Part shown: positions 17,792-25,653 of the stretch, one piece after another
Numbering within the stretch: position 1 is the first letter of the stretch
How the letters are laid out: every line of letters begins with the position of its first letter
DNA from: Achromobacter anxifer
Lineage (GTDB): Bacteria; Pseudomonadota; Gammaproteobacteria; Burkholderiales; Burkholderiaceae_B
Direction: 5' to 3'
DNA length: 64,000 nucleotides
Assembly (NCBI RefSeq): GCF_903652925.1
Contig: NZ_CAHLAR010000010.1
Span: 221,372-285,371 of the forward strand
Notes under the pieces: generated by a model
Told to the model about the DNA's origin: nothing
Seen by the model: only the letters and a program-made list of their open reading frames with translations
Database searches by the model: none
Program-made: the position numbers and the translations under genes

Positions 17792-17816
17792 GCGCCGGAC
17801 GCGGGGCGTCCGGCGC
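17792..17816 (-). other. Intercistronic GC hairpin between binding protein and permease genes
   Basis: A perfect 10-bp stem GCGCCGGACG / CGTCCGGCGC with a 5-nt loop, starting 9 bases after the binding-protein stop. No T run follows, so it looks like a 3' stabiliser or partial terminator that would let the binding protein be made in excess over the permeases. Confidence 0.5.
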
Positions 17817-17825
17817 GTCGCGGCC

Positions 17826-19031
17826 TCAGGACTTGTTCAACGGGCACGCGGCCTGCGGTTTCGGGAACACGTCCTCGCCCTTGAGCACGGACTTCACGTG
17901 GTAGTAGTCCCAGGGCGCCTTGGACTCGTTGGGCGCCTTCACCTGCAGCAGCAGCATGTCATGCACCAGCGCGCCATCGGCGCGCAGCTTGCCGTTGCGG
18001 ATCACGGCGTCGTTGATGGTCATCTCGCGCAGCTTGGCCATCACCGCCGGCGCGTCGTCGGTGCCGGCGGCTTCGATCGCCTTCAGATAGGACAGCGTGG
18101 CCGAATACACCCCGGCCTGCGAAGCGGTCGGCATCTTCTTGGCCTTTTCAAAGAACTTCTTGGCCCAGGCGCGCGAGGCGTCGTCGTAGTCCCAGTAGAA
18201 GGCTTCGGTCAGGTACATGCCCTGCGCCTTGGCCAGGCCCATGCTGTGCACGTCCGAGATATAGGTCAGCAGCGGCGCCACGATCTGCTTCTTGTTGATG
18301 CCGAACTCGTTGGCCTGCTTGACGGCGTTGACCGTGTCGTTGCCGGCGTTGGCCAGCGCGATGACGTCCGCCTTCGACGTCTGCGCTTTCAGCAGGAACG
18401 AGGAAAAGTCGTTGCCGGGGAAGGGATGGCGCGACACGCCCACCACGCTGCCGCCGTTTTCCTGGATGACCTCGGTCGCGTCCTTTTCCAGCGAATGGCC
18501 GAAGGTGTAGTCGGCGGTGATGAAGTACCAGGTCTTCTTGCCTTCCTTGACCAGCGCGCGCGCCGTGCCGGCGGCCAGCGCGTAGGTGTTGGTGGTCCAC
18601 TGGGCATTCAAGGGCGAGCATTTCTCGCCCAGGATCGCGGTGGACAGGCCGGCCGACGGCATGGTCACGCGGTTCTTCTGCTTGGCGATTTCCATCACGG
18701 CCAGTGCGGTCGACGCGGTGGGGAAGTCGGTGATCATGTCGACCTTGCCCTGGTCGAACCATTCGCGCGCCAGGTTGGCGGCCACGTCGGGCTTGTTCTG
18801 GTGGTCGGCCGAGACCACTTCCACCGGCTTGCCCAGGACCTTGTTGCCCATCTCTTCGGCGGCCATGCGGGCCGCGATCACGGAGCCGTTGCCGGCCAGG
18901 TCGGAATACACGCCGGACAGGTCGGTCAGCACGCCGATCTTGACGACGTCGTCGCTGATCTTGGTCTGGGCCTGGGCGGCGCCGATCATGCCGAGGGCGA
19001 ACAGCGCCGCTGAGATTCGATTCAATTTCAT
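17826..19031 (-). CDS. ABC transporter periplasmic binding protein (Liv-type, Peripla_BP_6)
   Basis: 401 residues. A Sec signal peptide (MKLNRISAALFALGMIGAAQA) is followed by KIGVLTDLSGVYSDLAGNG, the characteristic opening of leucine-binding-type proteins. It captures the ligand in the periplasm and delivers it to the LivHM-like channel. The family includes receptors for branched-chain amino acids, amides, urea and aromatic acids, so the ligand is open. It sits in the middle of the operon, after both ATPase genes. Confidence 0.9.
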   Translation of the reverse strand: MKLNRISAALFALGMIGAAQAQTKISDDVVKIGVLTDLSGVYSDLAGNGSVIAARMAAEEMGNKVLGKPVEVVSADHQNKPDVAANLAREWFDQGKVDMITDFPTASTALAVMEIAKQKNRVTMPSAGLSTAILGEKCSPLNAQWTTNTYALAAGTARALVKEGKKTWYFITADYTFGHSLEKDATEVIQENGGSVVGVSRHPFPGNDFSSFLLKAQTSKADVIALANAGNDTVNAVKQANEFGINKKQIVAPLLTYISDVHSMGLAKAQGMYLTEAFYWDYDDASRAWAKKFFEKAKKMPTASQAGVYSATLSYLKAIEAAGTDDAPAVMAKLREMTINDAVIRNGKLRADGALVHDMLLLQVKAPNESKAPWDYYHVKSVLKGEDVFPKPQAACPLNKS

Positions 19032-19089
19032 CTGACTACGCTCCGTGTAGGAAGGGGGACTGCGGTCGGAAGGAATGTGGCTGCAAAAC

Positions 19090-19806
19090 TCAAATGCCGA
19101 GCAGGGCGTTTAGCCTGTCCTGCGATTGCTGGACCTCGGCGCGGTCTATCACCGCCACGACCTGGCCGTGCTCGATGACGTAATGGCGGTCGGCCAGGTG
19201 CTGGGCGAAGCGGAAGTTCTGCTCGACCAGCACGGTGGTGTAGCCGCGTTCTTTCAGTTGCCGGATCACGCGGCCCAGCGACTGCACGATGACCGGGGCC
19301 AGGCCTTCGGTGATTTCGTCCAGCAGCAGCAGGCGGGCGCCGGTGCGCAAGATGCGCGCCATCGCCAGCATCTGCTGTTCGCCGCCCGACAGGCGCGTGC
19401 CGGGGCTGTGGGCGCGCTCTTTCAGGTTGGGGAACATGTCGTAGATCTCCGCCACCGACATGCCGTCCGGCCCTACCGAGGGCAGCAGCATGAGGTTTTC
19501 CTCGGCGCTCAGCGACGCGTAGATGCCGCGCTCTTCGGGGCAATAGCCGATGCCGCGGCGCGCGATCTTGTGGGGCGGCAGGCTGACGGTTTCCTGCCCC
19601 TGGATCTTGATCGAGCCGCTGCGCCGGCCCACCAGGCCCAGGATGGACTTCAGCGTCGAGCTGCGGCCCGCGCCGTTCCTGCCCAGCAGGGTTACGCATT
19701 CGCCCGGCTTCACGTCCAGGTCGATGCCGTGCAGGATGTGCGATTCGCCGTACCAGGCGTGCAGGTTGCGGATCTCCAGCATGTTGCCGGAGGCGGCTTC
19801 ATTCAT
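19090..19806 (-). CDS. Liv-type ABC ATPase (LivF-like) with Arg in the Walker A motif
   Basis: 238 residues, LivF length. The Walker A motif reads GRNGAGRSS, so position 48 is Arg (codon CGC at 19665-19663) where ABC ATPases normally have the phosphate-binding Lys. The signature LSGGEQQML, Walker B RLLLLDEITEG and the switch region VLVEQN are intact. It pairs with the LivG-like ATPase, whose gene overlaps its start by eight bases. I recall such Lys-to-Arg variants in some LivF-like proteins, but cannot check how common they are; hydrolysis may rest mainly on LivG. Confidence 0.9.
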   Translation of the reverse strand: MNEAASGNMLEIRNLHAWYGESHILHGIDLDVKPGECVTLLGRNGAGRSSTLKSILGLVGRRSGSIKIQGQETVSLPPHKIARRGIGYCPEERGIYASLSAEENLMLLPSVGPDGMSVAEIYDMFPNLKERAHSPGTRLSGGEQQMLAMARILRTGARLLLLDEITEGLAPVIVQSLGRVIRQLKERGYTTVLVEQNFRFAQHLADRHYVIEHGQVVAVIDRAEVQQSQDRLNALLGI

Positions 19807-20554
19807 CTTCGGCTCCCATGTAGGCTTCGCGCACCGCCGGGTTTTCAGAGACGGTGGCGTAGGGGCCTTCGGCCAGGATTTCGCCCCGTTGCAGAACGGT
19901 GATGGTGTCGGAGATGTCCGCCACCACTTTCATGTTGTGTTCGACCATGAGGATGGTGCGGCCGGCGGACACCTGCTTGATCAGGTGCTTGACCCGGTCC
20001 ACGTCCTCGTGGCCCATGCCCTGGGTGGGTTCGTCCAGCAGCAGCAGTTCGGGTTCGAGCGCCAGCGTGGTGGCGATTTCCAGCGTGCGCTTGCGGCCAT
20101 AGGGCAGGTCGCCCGCGGCCACGTCCAGGTGCGTGCGCAGGCCGACCTGGTCCAGCAGTTCCTCGACGCGGTGATGCAGGCTTTCCAGCGTGCGCTCCGA
20201 ACGCCAGAAGCAATAGTCCACGCCCAGCTTGCGTTGCAGGGCCACGCGCACGTTCTCGCGCACCGACAACTGCGGAAACACGGCCGAGATCTGGAACGAG
20301 CGCACGATGCCGCGGCGCGCGGTCTGCGCGGGGCGTTCCTGCGTGATGTCGACGCCGTCGTACAGGATCTCGCCGCGCGTCGGGATGTGGAACTTGGTCA
20401 GCAGGTTGAAGAAGGTGGTCTTGCCCGCGCCGTTGGGGCCGATGAGCGCGTGGATCGCGCCGCGGCGCACGCTCATGTCGACGTTGTTGACCGCCACGAA
20501 GCCGCGGAATTCCTTGGTCAGGCCCCGGGTCTGAAGAATGATGTCGCTTTGCAT
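19799..20554 (-). CDS. Liv-type ABC ATPase (LivG-like)
   Basis: 251 residues from MQSDIILQTRG. Walker A GPNGAGKTTFFNLL, Walker B LLLLDEPTQGMG and the H-loop MVEHNM are all present. The signature region is degenerate (AAGDLPYGRKRTLEIA), which is usual for LivG. The extended C-terminal tail EGPYATVSENPAVREAYMG is typical of the BCA-type ATPases. It overlaps livF-like by eight bases. It energises the LivHM channel together with the atypical LivF-like partner. Confidence 0.92.
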   Translation of the reverse strand: MQSDIILQTRGLTKEFRGFVAVNNVDMSVRRGAIHALIGPNGAGKTTFFNLLTKFHIPTRGEILYDGVDITQERPAQTARRGIVRSFQISAVFPQLSVRENVRVALQRKLGVDYCFWRSERTLESLHHRVEELLDQVGLRTHLDVAAGDLPYGRKRTLEIATTLALEPELLLLDEPTQGMGHEDVDRVKHLIKQVSAGRTILMVEHNMKVVADISDTITVLQRGEILAEGPYATVSENPAVREAYMGAEDE

Positions 20555-20643
20555 GATGTCCGTTGGGCTTGCAGGGGACAGGCCCTGGCGCGTCGCGGCC
20601 CCGCCACGCGCCAGAGGGTTCGTGCTTCTTCCGGAGCCCGGCC

Positions 20644-21555
20644 TTACTTCGACTGGTACTGCGCGGGGCGCTTGGCCAGCGAGGCCTGGATGATGGCGGC
20701 GCAGCGTTCGCGTTCGGCGCCGGCCAGCGGCAGGCGGGGGCGGCGCACGTGCTCGTTGCCCACGCCGGCCAGGGTTTCGGCCAGCTTGATGTTCTGCACC
20801 AGCTTGGTCGAGACATCCAGGTGCAGGAGCGGCGTGAACCATTGGTACAGCGCCAGCGCTTCCTGCCACTTGCCGGCCTTCATCAGGTCGTACAGGGCCA
20901 CGGTTTCACGCGGGAAGGCGGTGACCAACCCGGCCAGCAGGCCATCCGCGCCCAGCGCCAGCGCCTCGAACGACAGATCGTCCACGCCGATGAACAGCTG
21001 GTAGCGGGTGCCCAGCGCGTTGCGCAGGTCGGTCAGGCGGCGCACGTCGTCGCTGCTTTCCTTGATGGCCACCAGCCACTTGCAGTCGGCCAGCTCGGCC
21101 ATGTGCTCGGGCTTCAGGTCCACGCGGTAGGCGACGGGGTTGTTGTAGATCATGCAGGGCTTCTGCGCCGCTTCGGCCATGGTGCGGATGCTCTGCATCG
21201 CTTCGCGCGAATCCGCCACGTAGATCAGCGAAGGCATCAGCATGAAGCCGTCCACGCCCAGTTCCACGGCGGCCTTGATGAAGCGCAGCGCTTCGCGGGT
21301 GCTGGTCTCGGACACGTTGGCCAGGACGGGGATGCGGCCGGCGCTGACTTCCACCGCGCAGCGCGTCACTTCCAGCTTTTCTTCCAGGGTCAGGGTGCTG
21401 GCTTCGCCCAGCGAGCCGCAGGTGACCAGGCCATGTACGCCGTTGTCGATCAGGAAGCCGAAGTGCTTGCGCATGGCCTCGAAGTCGAGGGTCTCGTCGG
21501 CATGGAACTTACTGGTTACGGCAGGAAAGACGCCCTGCCAATGCACGTTACTCAA
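20644..21555 (-). CDS. DapA-family aldolase/lyase (dihydrodipicolinate synthase superfamily)
   Basis: 303 residues, a TIM-barrel class I aldolase. The Schiff-base lysine lies in VAIKESSDD and the catalytic tyrosine in MIYNNPVAY; the substrate loop is CGSLGEASTL instead of the GTTGE of true DapA, so another 2-keto acid substrate is likely. The start is the TTG at 21555 (SNVHWQGVFPAV follows), because AGGAG sits seven bases ahead; no ATG is available nearby. It is the first gene of the Liv-type operon, which suggests the enzyme handles the imported compound. Confidence 0.85.
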   Translation of the reverse strand: MSNVHWQGVFPAVTSKFHADETLDFEAMRKHFGFLIDNGVHGLVTCGSLGEASTLTLEEKLEVTRCAVEVSAGRIPVLANVSETSTREALRFIKAAVELGVDGFMLMPSLIYVADSREAMQSIRTMAEAAQKPCMIYNNPVAYRVDLKPEHMAELADCKWLVAIKESSDDVRRLTDLRNALGTRYQLFIGVDDLSFEALALGADGLLAGLVTAFPRETVALYDLMKAGKWQEALALYQWFTPLLHLDVSTKLVQNIKLAETLAGVGNEHVRRPRLPLAGAERERCAAIIQASLAKRPAQYQSK

Positions 21556-21615
21556 CTGGCTTCTCCTCAAGATGCCGTCGCTTCAATGGCGGAGCGGCGA
21601 GCAGGTGCAAAGTCT

Positions 21616-21645
21616 AATATCCTGTAAATATATTTAGAAGATATT
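21616..21645. promoter_or_regulatory. 30-bp palindrome, putative GntR operator
   Basis: The arms read AATATCCTGTAAATA and, on the other strand, AATATCTTCTAAATA: 13 of 15 positions match. It is strikingly AT-rich in GC-rich surroundings and lies 61-90 bases upstream of the DapA-family start, where the operon promoter should be. The FCD-type regulator encoded at the operon's end is the obvious candidate ligand. Confidence 0.6.
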
Positions 21646-21847
21646 TTGATTTGGGGGTTTCCCGAGGCGGGTCAACCCGGAGGCGGGGACAAGCCGATGG
21701 GCGATTTCAGGGGAGGAGCGGGCAGCGTGCGCCTTGCGCGCACGGGCAGGGCAGGCGTCGTGCTTGCCGGCAGCCGTAGAGAGGTCGGATGGAACCGAGG
21801 GAAAGAGGCAGCCCCGGCCGGGCTGACGGGCTGACGGACTGCGGAGG

Positions 21848-22747
21848 CTAGCCCGCCTTGCGCGGGTAGGCGCGGCTGGCGTCGCGCATGAAGGTCTTCA
21901 CGGCGGTTTCGTATTGCGCGCCGCTGCGGAAGGCGCCCGAATGCGAGGCGCCTTCGATCTTGACCAGCCGCTTGAGCTCGGGCGCGACGTTGTTGGCGGC
22001 GGCGTAGAGCTCGTCGCTCATGGTGTGCGGCACCACGCGGTCGGCGGTGCCGTGCATGAACAGCATGGGCGTGCGCATGCGGGCCAGCTTGTCGACCGAG
22101 GCGAAGGGCTGGGTGACCAGCAGGCTGGCGCCCGGCACCTTGCCCCAGCGCATCGTGGCCAGCATCGCGCCGATGCTGGTGAAGCTGGATTCCACGATCA
22201 GGCCGGCGAATGCCGGCTGGTCGGAGCGTGCGGCCAGGTCGATGGCGATCGCCCCGCCCAGGCTGTGACCATAGACGAAGCGGCGCGACGGATCGGGCTG
22301 GATCCGGGCCAGTTCCTTCAGCCCGGCCGTGGCGTCCTCCAGCGCGCTTTCCTCGGACGGCAGGCGCGGCGTGGAAGCGCCGAAACCACGGTAGTCGATG
22401 GCCAGCACGGAATAGCCCATGCGGGTCCAGCCGTCGATGCGGAAGGCGCTGCCGTTCAGGTTCCAGCGCGCGCCGTGCAGGTACAGCACGGTGGGCGCGC
22501 CCGCCTGCGGGCTTTGCCAGTACCAGGCGCGCACCTTGTCGCCGCCTGCCAGCGTCAGGTCGTAGACCTGGGTGCCGGCCGCCGGTTCGCGCCACCAGGT
22601 CTGCGGTTCGGACTGGGGCGAGAAGATGGTCTGGCGCTGCCAGGAATCGAGCTGGGTGCAGCCCACGACGCTGGCGCCGGCCAGCAGGGCGACGGCGAAC
22701 AGGCGGCGGGGCGAGAGGCGGGGGGATAGGCGGGAAAGGGCGGGCAT
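21848..22747 (-). CDS. Alpha/beta-hydrolase lipoprotein
   Basis: 299 residues from MPALSRLSP. A lipoprotein signal ends at SVVGC (Cys30), so the enzyme is probably anchored in an outer or inner membrane leaflet. The hydrolase core has VLYLHGARWN, the nucleophile elbow GHSLGGAIA, the acid in HGTADRVVP and the histidine in GASHSG. It resembles BEM46/serine-peptidase-like hydrolases. An earlier ATG at 22786 overlaps the upstream LysR stop as TGATG and would add 13 residues; either start implies co-transcription with that regulator. The substrate is unknown. Confidence 0.85.
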   Translation of the reverse strand: MPALSRLSPRLSPRRLFAVALLAGASVVGCTQLDSWQRQTIFSPQSEPQTWWREPAAGTQVYDLTLAGGDKVRAWYWQSPQAGAPTVLYLHGARWNLNGSAFRIDGWTRMGYSVLAIDYRGFGASTPRLPSEESALEDATAGLKELARIQPDPSRRFVYGHSLGGAIAIDLAARSDQPAFAGLIVESSFTSIGAMLATMRWGKVPGASLLVTQPFASVDKLARMRTPMLFMHGTADRVVPHTMSDELYAAANNVAPELKRLVKIEGASHSGAFRSGAQYETAVKTFMRDASRAYPRKAG

Positions 22748-22785
22748 GGGATATCTGACCCAGGCAGGGCGGCTGGGTTCCGGCA

Positions 22786-23673
22786 TCAGCTTACTTCGGG
22801 ATGGACTTCGCGGGTCAGGGCCAGCCAGGCCTGGGCGGCGTGCGACAGATAGCCGCCGCGGCGCCACACCTGCACCATTTCCCAGTCCGTGCCGGCATCG
22901 CGCAACGGCACGCGCGCCACGCCCGCGTGCAGTTCCTCGCGGGCCTTCAGGCGCGGCAGGAAGGCCACGCCCAGGCCAGCCGCCACCAGCGCCACGATGA
23001 AGTCGATCTGGCCGCTGCGCGCGGCGATGGCAGGGGCGAAGCCGGCGCGCTGGCAGGCGTCGTGCAGGATGCGGTTCAGAGCAAAACCCGTCTCGAACAG
23101 GATGAAGGGCGAGTCCCGCAACTCCAGCAGCCCCACGCTCTCGGCGCGCGCCTTGGGGTGGTCGGCGGGCATCAGCGCCACTAGTGGCTCGCGCGCCACC
23201 GGCTGCCACTCGAAGATGTCGGGCACCGGCTTGAGCGACGCGGCCAGCTCGATCTCGCCGGCCATCACCATTTCCTCCAGGCGCCGGCTGCCGTGCTCCA
23301 CCAGGCTGATCTCGACCTGCGGGTAGCGGCAGCGGAAGCGCGCGAACATCGGCGCGAACAAGGTACTGCTGCCCAGCGGCGGCAAGCCTAGTCGCAGCAC
23401 GCCGCGCTTGAGTCCCTTCAGCTCGTCCAGCTCGGCGTAGAGGTCGTCGCGCTGCGCCAGCATGGCCACGGCGCGGCGGTAGACGATCTCGCCCGCGGCC
23501 GTCAGCCGCATGGGCTGGGCGTGGCGGTCCAGCAACGGCATGCCCAGCTCGTCCTCCAGCTGGCGCACGGCCTTGCTCACGGTGGGCTGGGTGGCGAAGA
23601 CGGCCTTGGCTGCCTGGGAAAAACCGCCCTGGCGGACCACCTCGACCAGGGCGCGCAGGGGGCGCAGTTCCAT
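22786..23673 (-). CDS. LysR-family regulator (CidR-like) divergent from cidA/cidB-like genes
   Basis: 295 residues. The N-terminal helix-turn-helix is FSQAAKAVFATQPTVSKAV, followed by a substrate-binding-like domain. It is transcribed away from a CidA/LrgA-CidB/LrgB pair. That is the arrangement of CidR, which in Gram-positive bacteria responds to acetate or pyruvate metabolism. Two dyads, at 23681-23695 and 23698-23712, lie in the shared control region. A lipoprotein hydrolase gene is coupled at its 3' end. Confidence 0.87.
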   Translation of the reverse strand: MELRPLRALVEVVRQGGFSQAAKAVFATQPTVSKAVRQLEDELGMPLLDRHAQPMRLTAAGEIVYRRAVAMLAQRDDLYAELDELKGLKRGVLRLGLPPLGSSTLFAPMFARFRCRYPQVEISLVEHGSRRLEEMVMAGEIELAASLKPVPDIFEWQPVAREPLVALMPADHPKARAESVGLLELRDSPFILFETGFALNRILHDACQRAGFAPAIAARSGQIDFIVALVAAGLGVAFLPRLKAREELHAGVARVPLRDAGTDWEMVQVWRRGGYLSHAAQAWLALTREVHPEVS

Positions 23674-23680
23674 GGGTATG

Positions 23681-23712
23681 CCTATTCGGAATAGGTTGAA
23701 TTCATCGAATTC
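23681..23712. promoter_or_regulatory. Putative CidR operator region
   Basis: A perfect 15-bp dyad CCTATTC-G-GAATAGG (23681-23695) is followed immediately by two GAATTC sites three bases apart (23698-23703 and 23707-23712). The element starts eight bases ahead of the LysR start codon and lies about 60 bases from the cidA-like start. Confidence 0.55.
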
Positions 23713-23770
23713 ATTTTATCTATGGGGCGCGCGGGCGTAAAACATCCACTTGCCGCAGGAAATCCTTTCA

Positions 23771-24175
23771 ATGCTTCCCCCACGCCTCACCCTGGTCCTA
23801 CGCAGCGCGCTGCGCCGCAGCCGCGTGCTGCAGATCTGCCTCATCGTTCTTTTTTCCTTGCTGGGCCAGGCGCTGGCCCAATTGCTGGGCCTGCCCGTGC
23901 CGGGCGGCGTCATCGGCATGGCGCTGGTGCTGCTTCTGCTGGCCACCCGTCGCCTGCGCGTGCGCAACGTGCACCGCGGCGCCAGTTGGCTGCTGGGCGA
24001 AATGCTGCTGTTCTTCGTCCCCGCCGTCATGTCGCTGCTGGATCACCGCGAATTCCTGGGCGTGCTGGGGCTGAAGCTGCTGGCCGTCATCCTGCTGGGC
24101 ACGGCCCTGGTGATGACCGGCACGGCTCTTACCATCGATCTTTGCTACCGCTGGATGAACCGCCATGCGGGCTGA
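23771..24175 (+). CDS. CidA/LrgA-family holin-like membrane protein
   Basis: 134 residues with four hydrophobic helices, the usual CidA/LrgA size and layout. The family motif LPVPGGVIGMALVLLLL lies near residues 42-58. ATG at 23771 is used because AGGAAA precedes it. CidA/LrgA proteins are described as holin-like and linked to murein hydrolase control, and more recently to pyruvate or acetate transport. The cidB-like gene overlaps its end by 11 bases, so the two are one unit. Confidence 0.88.
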   Translation: MLPPRLTLVLRSALRRSRVLQICLIVLFSLLGQALAQLLGLPVPGGVIGMALVLLLLATRRLRVRNVHRGASWLLGEMLLFFVPAVMSLLDHREFLGVLGLKLLAVILLGTALVMTGTALTIDLCYRWMNRHAG

Positions 24176-24857
24176 TTTCAACCTGCTGTTCTGGCCCGCC
24201 GCGACCGTGCTGGCCTACATCTGCGCGCGCCTGCTGTACCGGCGCTACGCCTATTGGTGCACCTCGACGCTGGTGGTGGCGCCGGCGCTGCTGCTGGCGC
24301 TGGCCATCGCGTTGCACACCGGCTACCGGGACTACATGGCGGGTTCGCACTGGCTGATGGCGATGCTGGGGCCGGTCATTGTGGCGTTCGCGCTGCCGCT
24401 GTACGAGCAGCGCGCCTTGATCCGCCGTTACTGGCCCGTGCTGGTGGCGGGCGTGGCGGTGGGCAGTCTCATCGCGGGCGTCAGCGCCTGGATGCTGGGC
24501 AGCCTGCTGGGCTTGCCGTCCGACCTGCGCCTGAGCCTGCTGCCGCGTTCCGTGGCCACGCCGTTCGCCGTGGCGGTGTCGTCACACGTGGGCGGCGTGC
24601 CCGACCTGACTGCGGTGTTCGTGATCGTCACCGGGGTGTTCGGCGCGGCCATCGGCCAATTGATGCGGCGCTGGCTGCCGCTGCGCTCGTCGCTGGCGCG
24701 CGGCGCGCTGTTCGGCATGGGCGCGCATGGCGCAGGAACGGCCAAGGCCCGCGAGCTGGCGGCCGACGAGGGCGCCGTCGCGGGCCTGGTGATGGTGATG
24801 GCGGGCCTGTTCAACGTGCTGGTCACGCCCGCGGTGGTGGTAGGGCTGCTGGCCTGA
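24165..24857 (+). CDS. CidB/LrgB-family membrane protein
   Basis: 230 residues with about seven hydrophobic helices. Typical LrgB features are the segment PRSVATPFAVAVSSHVGGVP and the C-terminal GAHGAGTAKARELAADEGAV. It overlaps the cidA-like gene by 11 bases, which indicates translational coupling and a CidA-CidB complex. The exact role (lysis control or small organic acid transport) cannot be read from the sequence. Confidence 0.9.
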   Translation: MRADFNLLFWPAATVLAYICARLLYRRYAYWCTSTLVVAPALLLALAIALHTGYRDYMAGSHWLMAMLGPVIVAFALPLYEQRALIRRYWPVLVAGVAVGSLIAGVSAWMLGSLLGLPSDLRLSLLPRSVATPFAVAVSSHVGGVPDLTAVFVIVTGVFGAAIGQLMRRWLPLRSSLARGALFGMGAHGAGTAKARELAADEGAVAGLVMVMAGLFNVLVTPAVVVGLLA

Positions 24858-24865
24858 GGCGCGCG

Positions 24866-25510
24866 TCAGTGCAGCATGTCCAGCGCCACCGGGTATAGCG
24901 AGGCCACCAGCAGCAGCGCCATGCCCACATTGAAGGCGCGGATCGCCCAGGGCTTGTGCAGCACGCGGCGCAGCGCGGTGCCAAAGGTCACCCAGACGCC
25001 GATGCTGGGCAGGTTGACGACGCCGCAGACGATCGTGGCGATGACCAGGTTGGCGAAGAAGCTGTTCTGCGGCGTGTAGGTCGCGACCACGCCCACGGCC
25101 ATCACCCAGGCCTTGGGGTTGACCCACTGGAAGGCTGCGGCCTGCAGGAAGGTGAAGGGCTTGCCGCGCGCTTCGCCTTCGTCCATGCCGCCTGAATTCG
25201 CGATCTTCCAGGCCAGGTACAGCAGATAGGCGGCGCCGGCGTACTTCAGCACGGTGTACAGCTGCGGCACCTGCTGGAATACCGAACCCAGCCCGACGCC
25301 CACCAGGAAGATCATGAAGGTGAAGCCCAGGTTCACGCCCAGCAGGTGCGGCATGCTGCGCTTGAATCCGAAATTCAGGCCCGACGAAGCCAGCATCACG
25401 TTGTTCGGCCCGGGGGTGATCGAACTGACCAGCGCGAACATCGCCAGCGGACCCAGCAGGGACAGGGACATCAGGGGCACGTCGGCCCAGTTGGAGGGAA
25501 GCAGATTCAT
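24866..25510 (-). CDS. LysE-family amino acid exporter
   Basis: 214 residues from MNLLPSNWAD with about six hydrophobic helices. The LysE/RhtB signature SSITPGPNNVMLASSGLNFG lies in the first helices (about residues 28-47), and VNPKAWVMAVGVV in the middle. These proteins export amino acids or related metabolites by proton antiport. It is divergent from a MocR-type regulator with a direct/inverted repeat between them, so the exporter is probably controlled by that regulator. It converges on the cidB-like gene nine bases away. Confidence 0.88.
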   Translation of the reverse strand: MNLLPSNWADVPLMSLSLLGPLAMFALVSSITPGPNNVMLASSGLNFGFKRSMPHLLGVNLGFTFMIFLVGVGLGSVFQQVPQLYTVLKYAGAAYLLYLAWKIANSGGMDEGEARGKPFTFLQAAAFQWVNPKAWVMAVGVVATYTPQNSFFANLVIATIVCGVVNLPSIGVWVTFGTALRRVLHKPWAIRAFNVGMALLLVASLYPVALDMLH

Positions 25511-25594
25511 ATTCGGGTCCTGACCATGGCAGGGGCTAGTCGCCCACCCACTGTTGCGGGTTTCGGGTAATGCTGTCACTCTACGCATAGTTAT

Positions 25595-25611
25595 CGGTAC
25601 AGTACCGGTAC
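25595..25611. promoter_or_regulatory. Putative MocR operator
   Basis: CGGTAC occurs at 25595-25600 and again at 25606-25611 (11-bp spacing). The first copy also forms a perfect dyad CGGTAC-A-GTACCG (25595-25607). MocR-type regulators often bind direct repeats one helical turn apart. The site lies 43 bases before the regulator's start. Confidence 0.55.
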
Positions 25612-25653
25612 ACTTTTGCATATCACCTTAACCACTGGCCTGGTGAAATCCCC

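Noticed and set aside
21646-21834. A 62-codon plus-strand open frame in the gap upstream of the Liv-type operon
   Set aside because: No ribosome-binding site and no recognisable sequence; it begins beside the likely operator.
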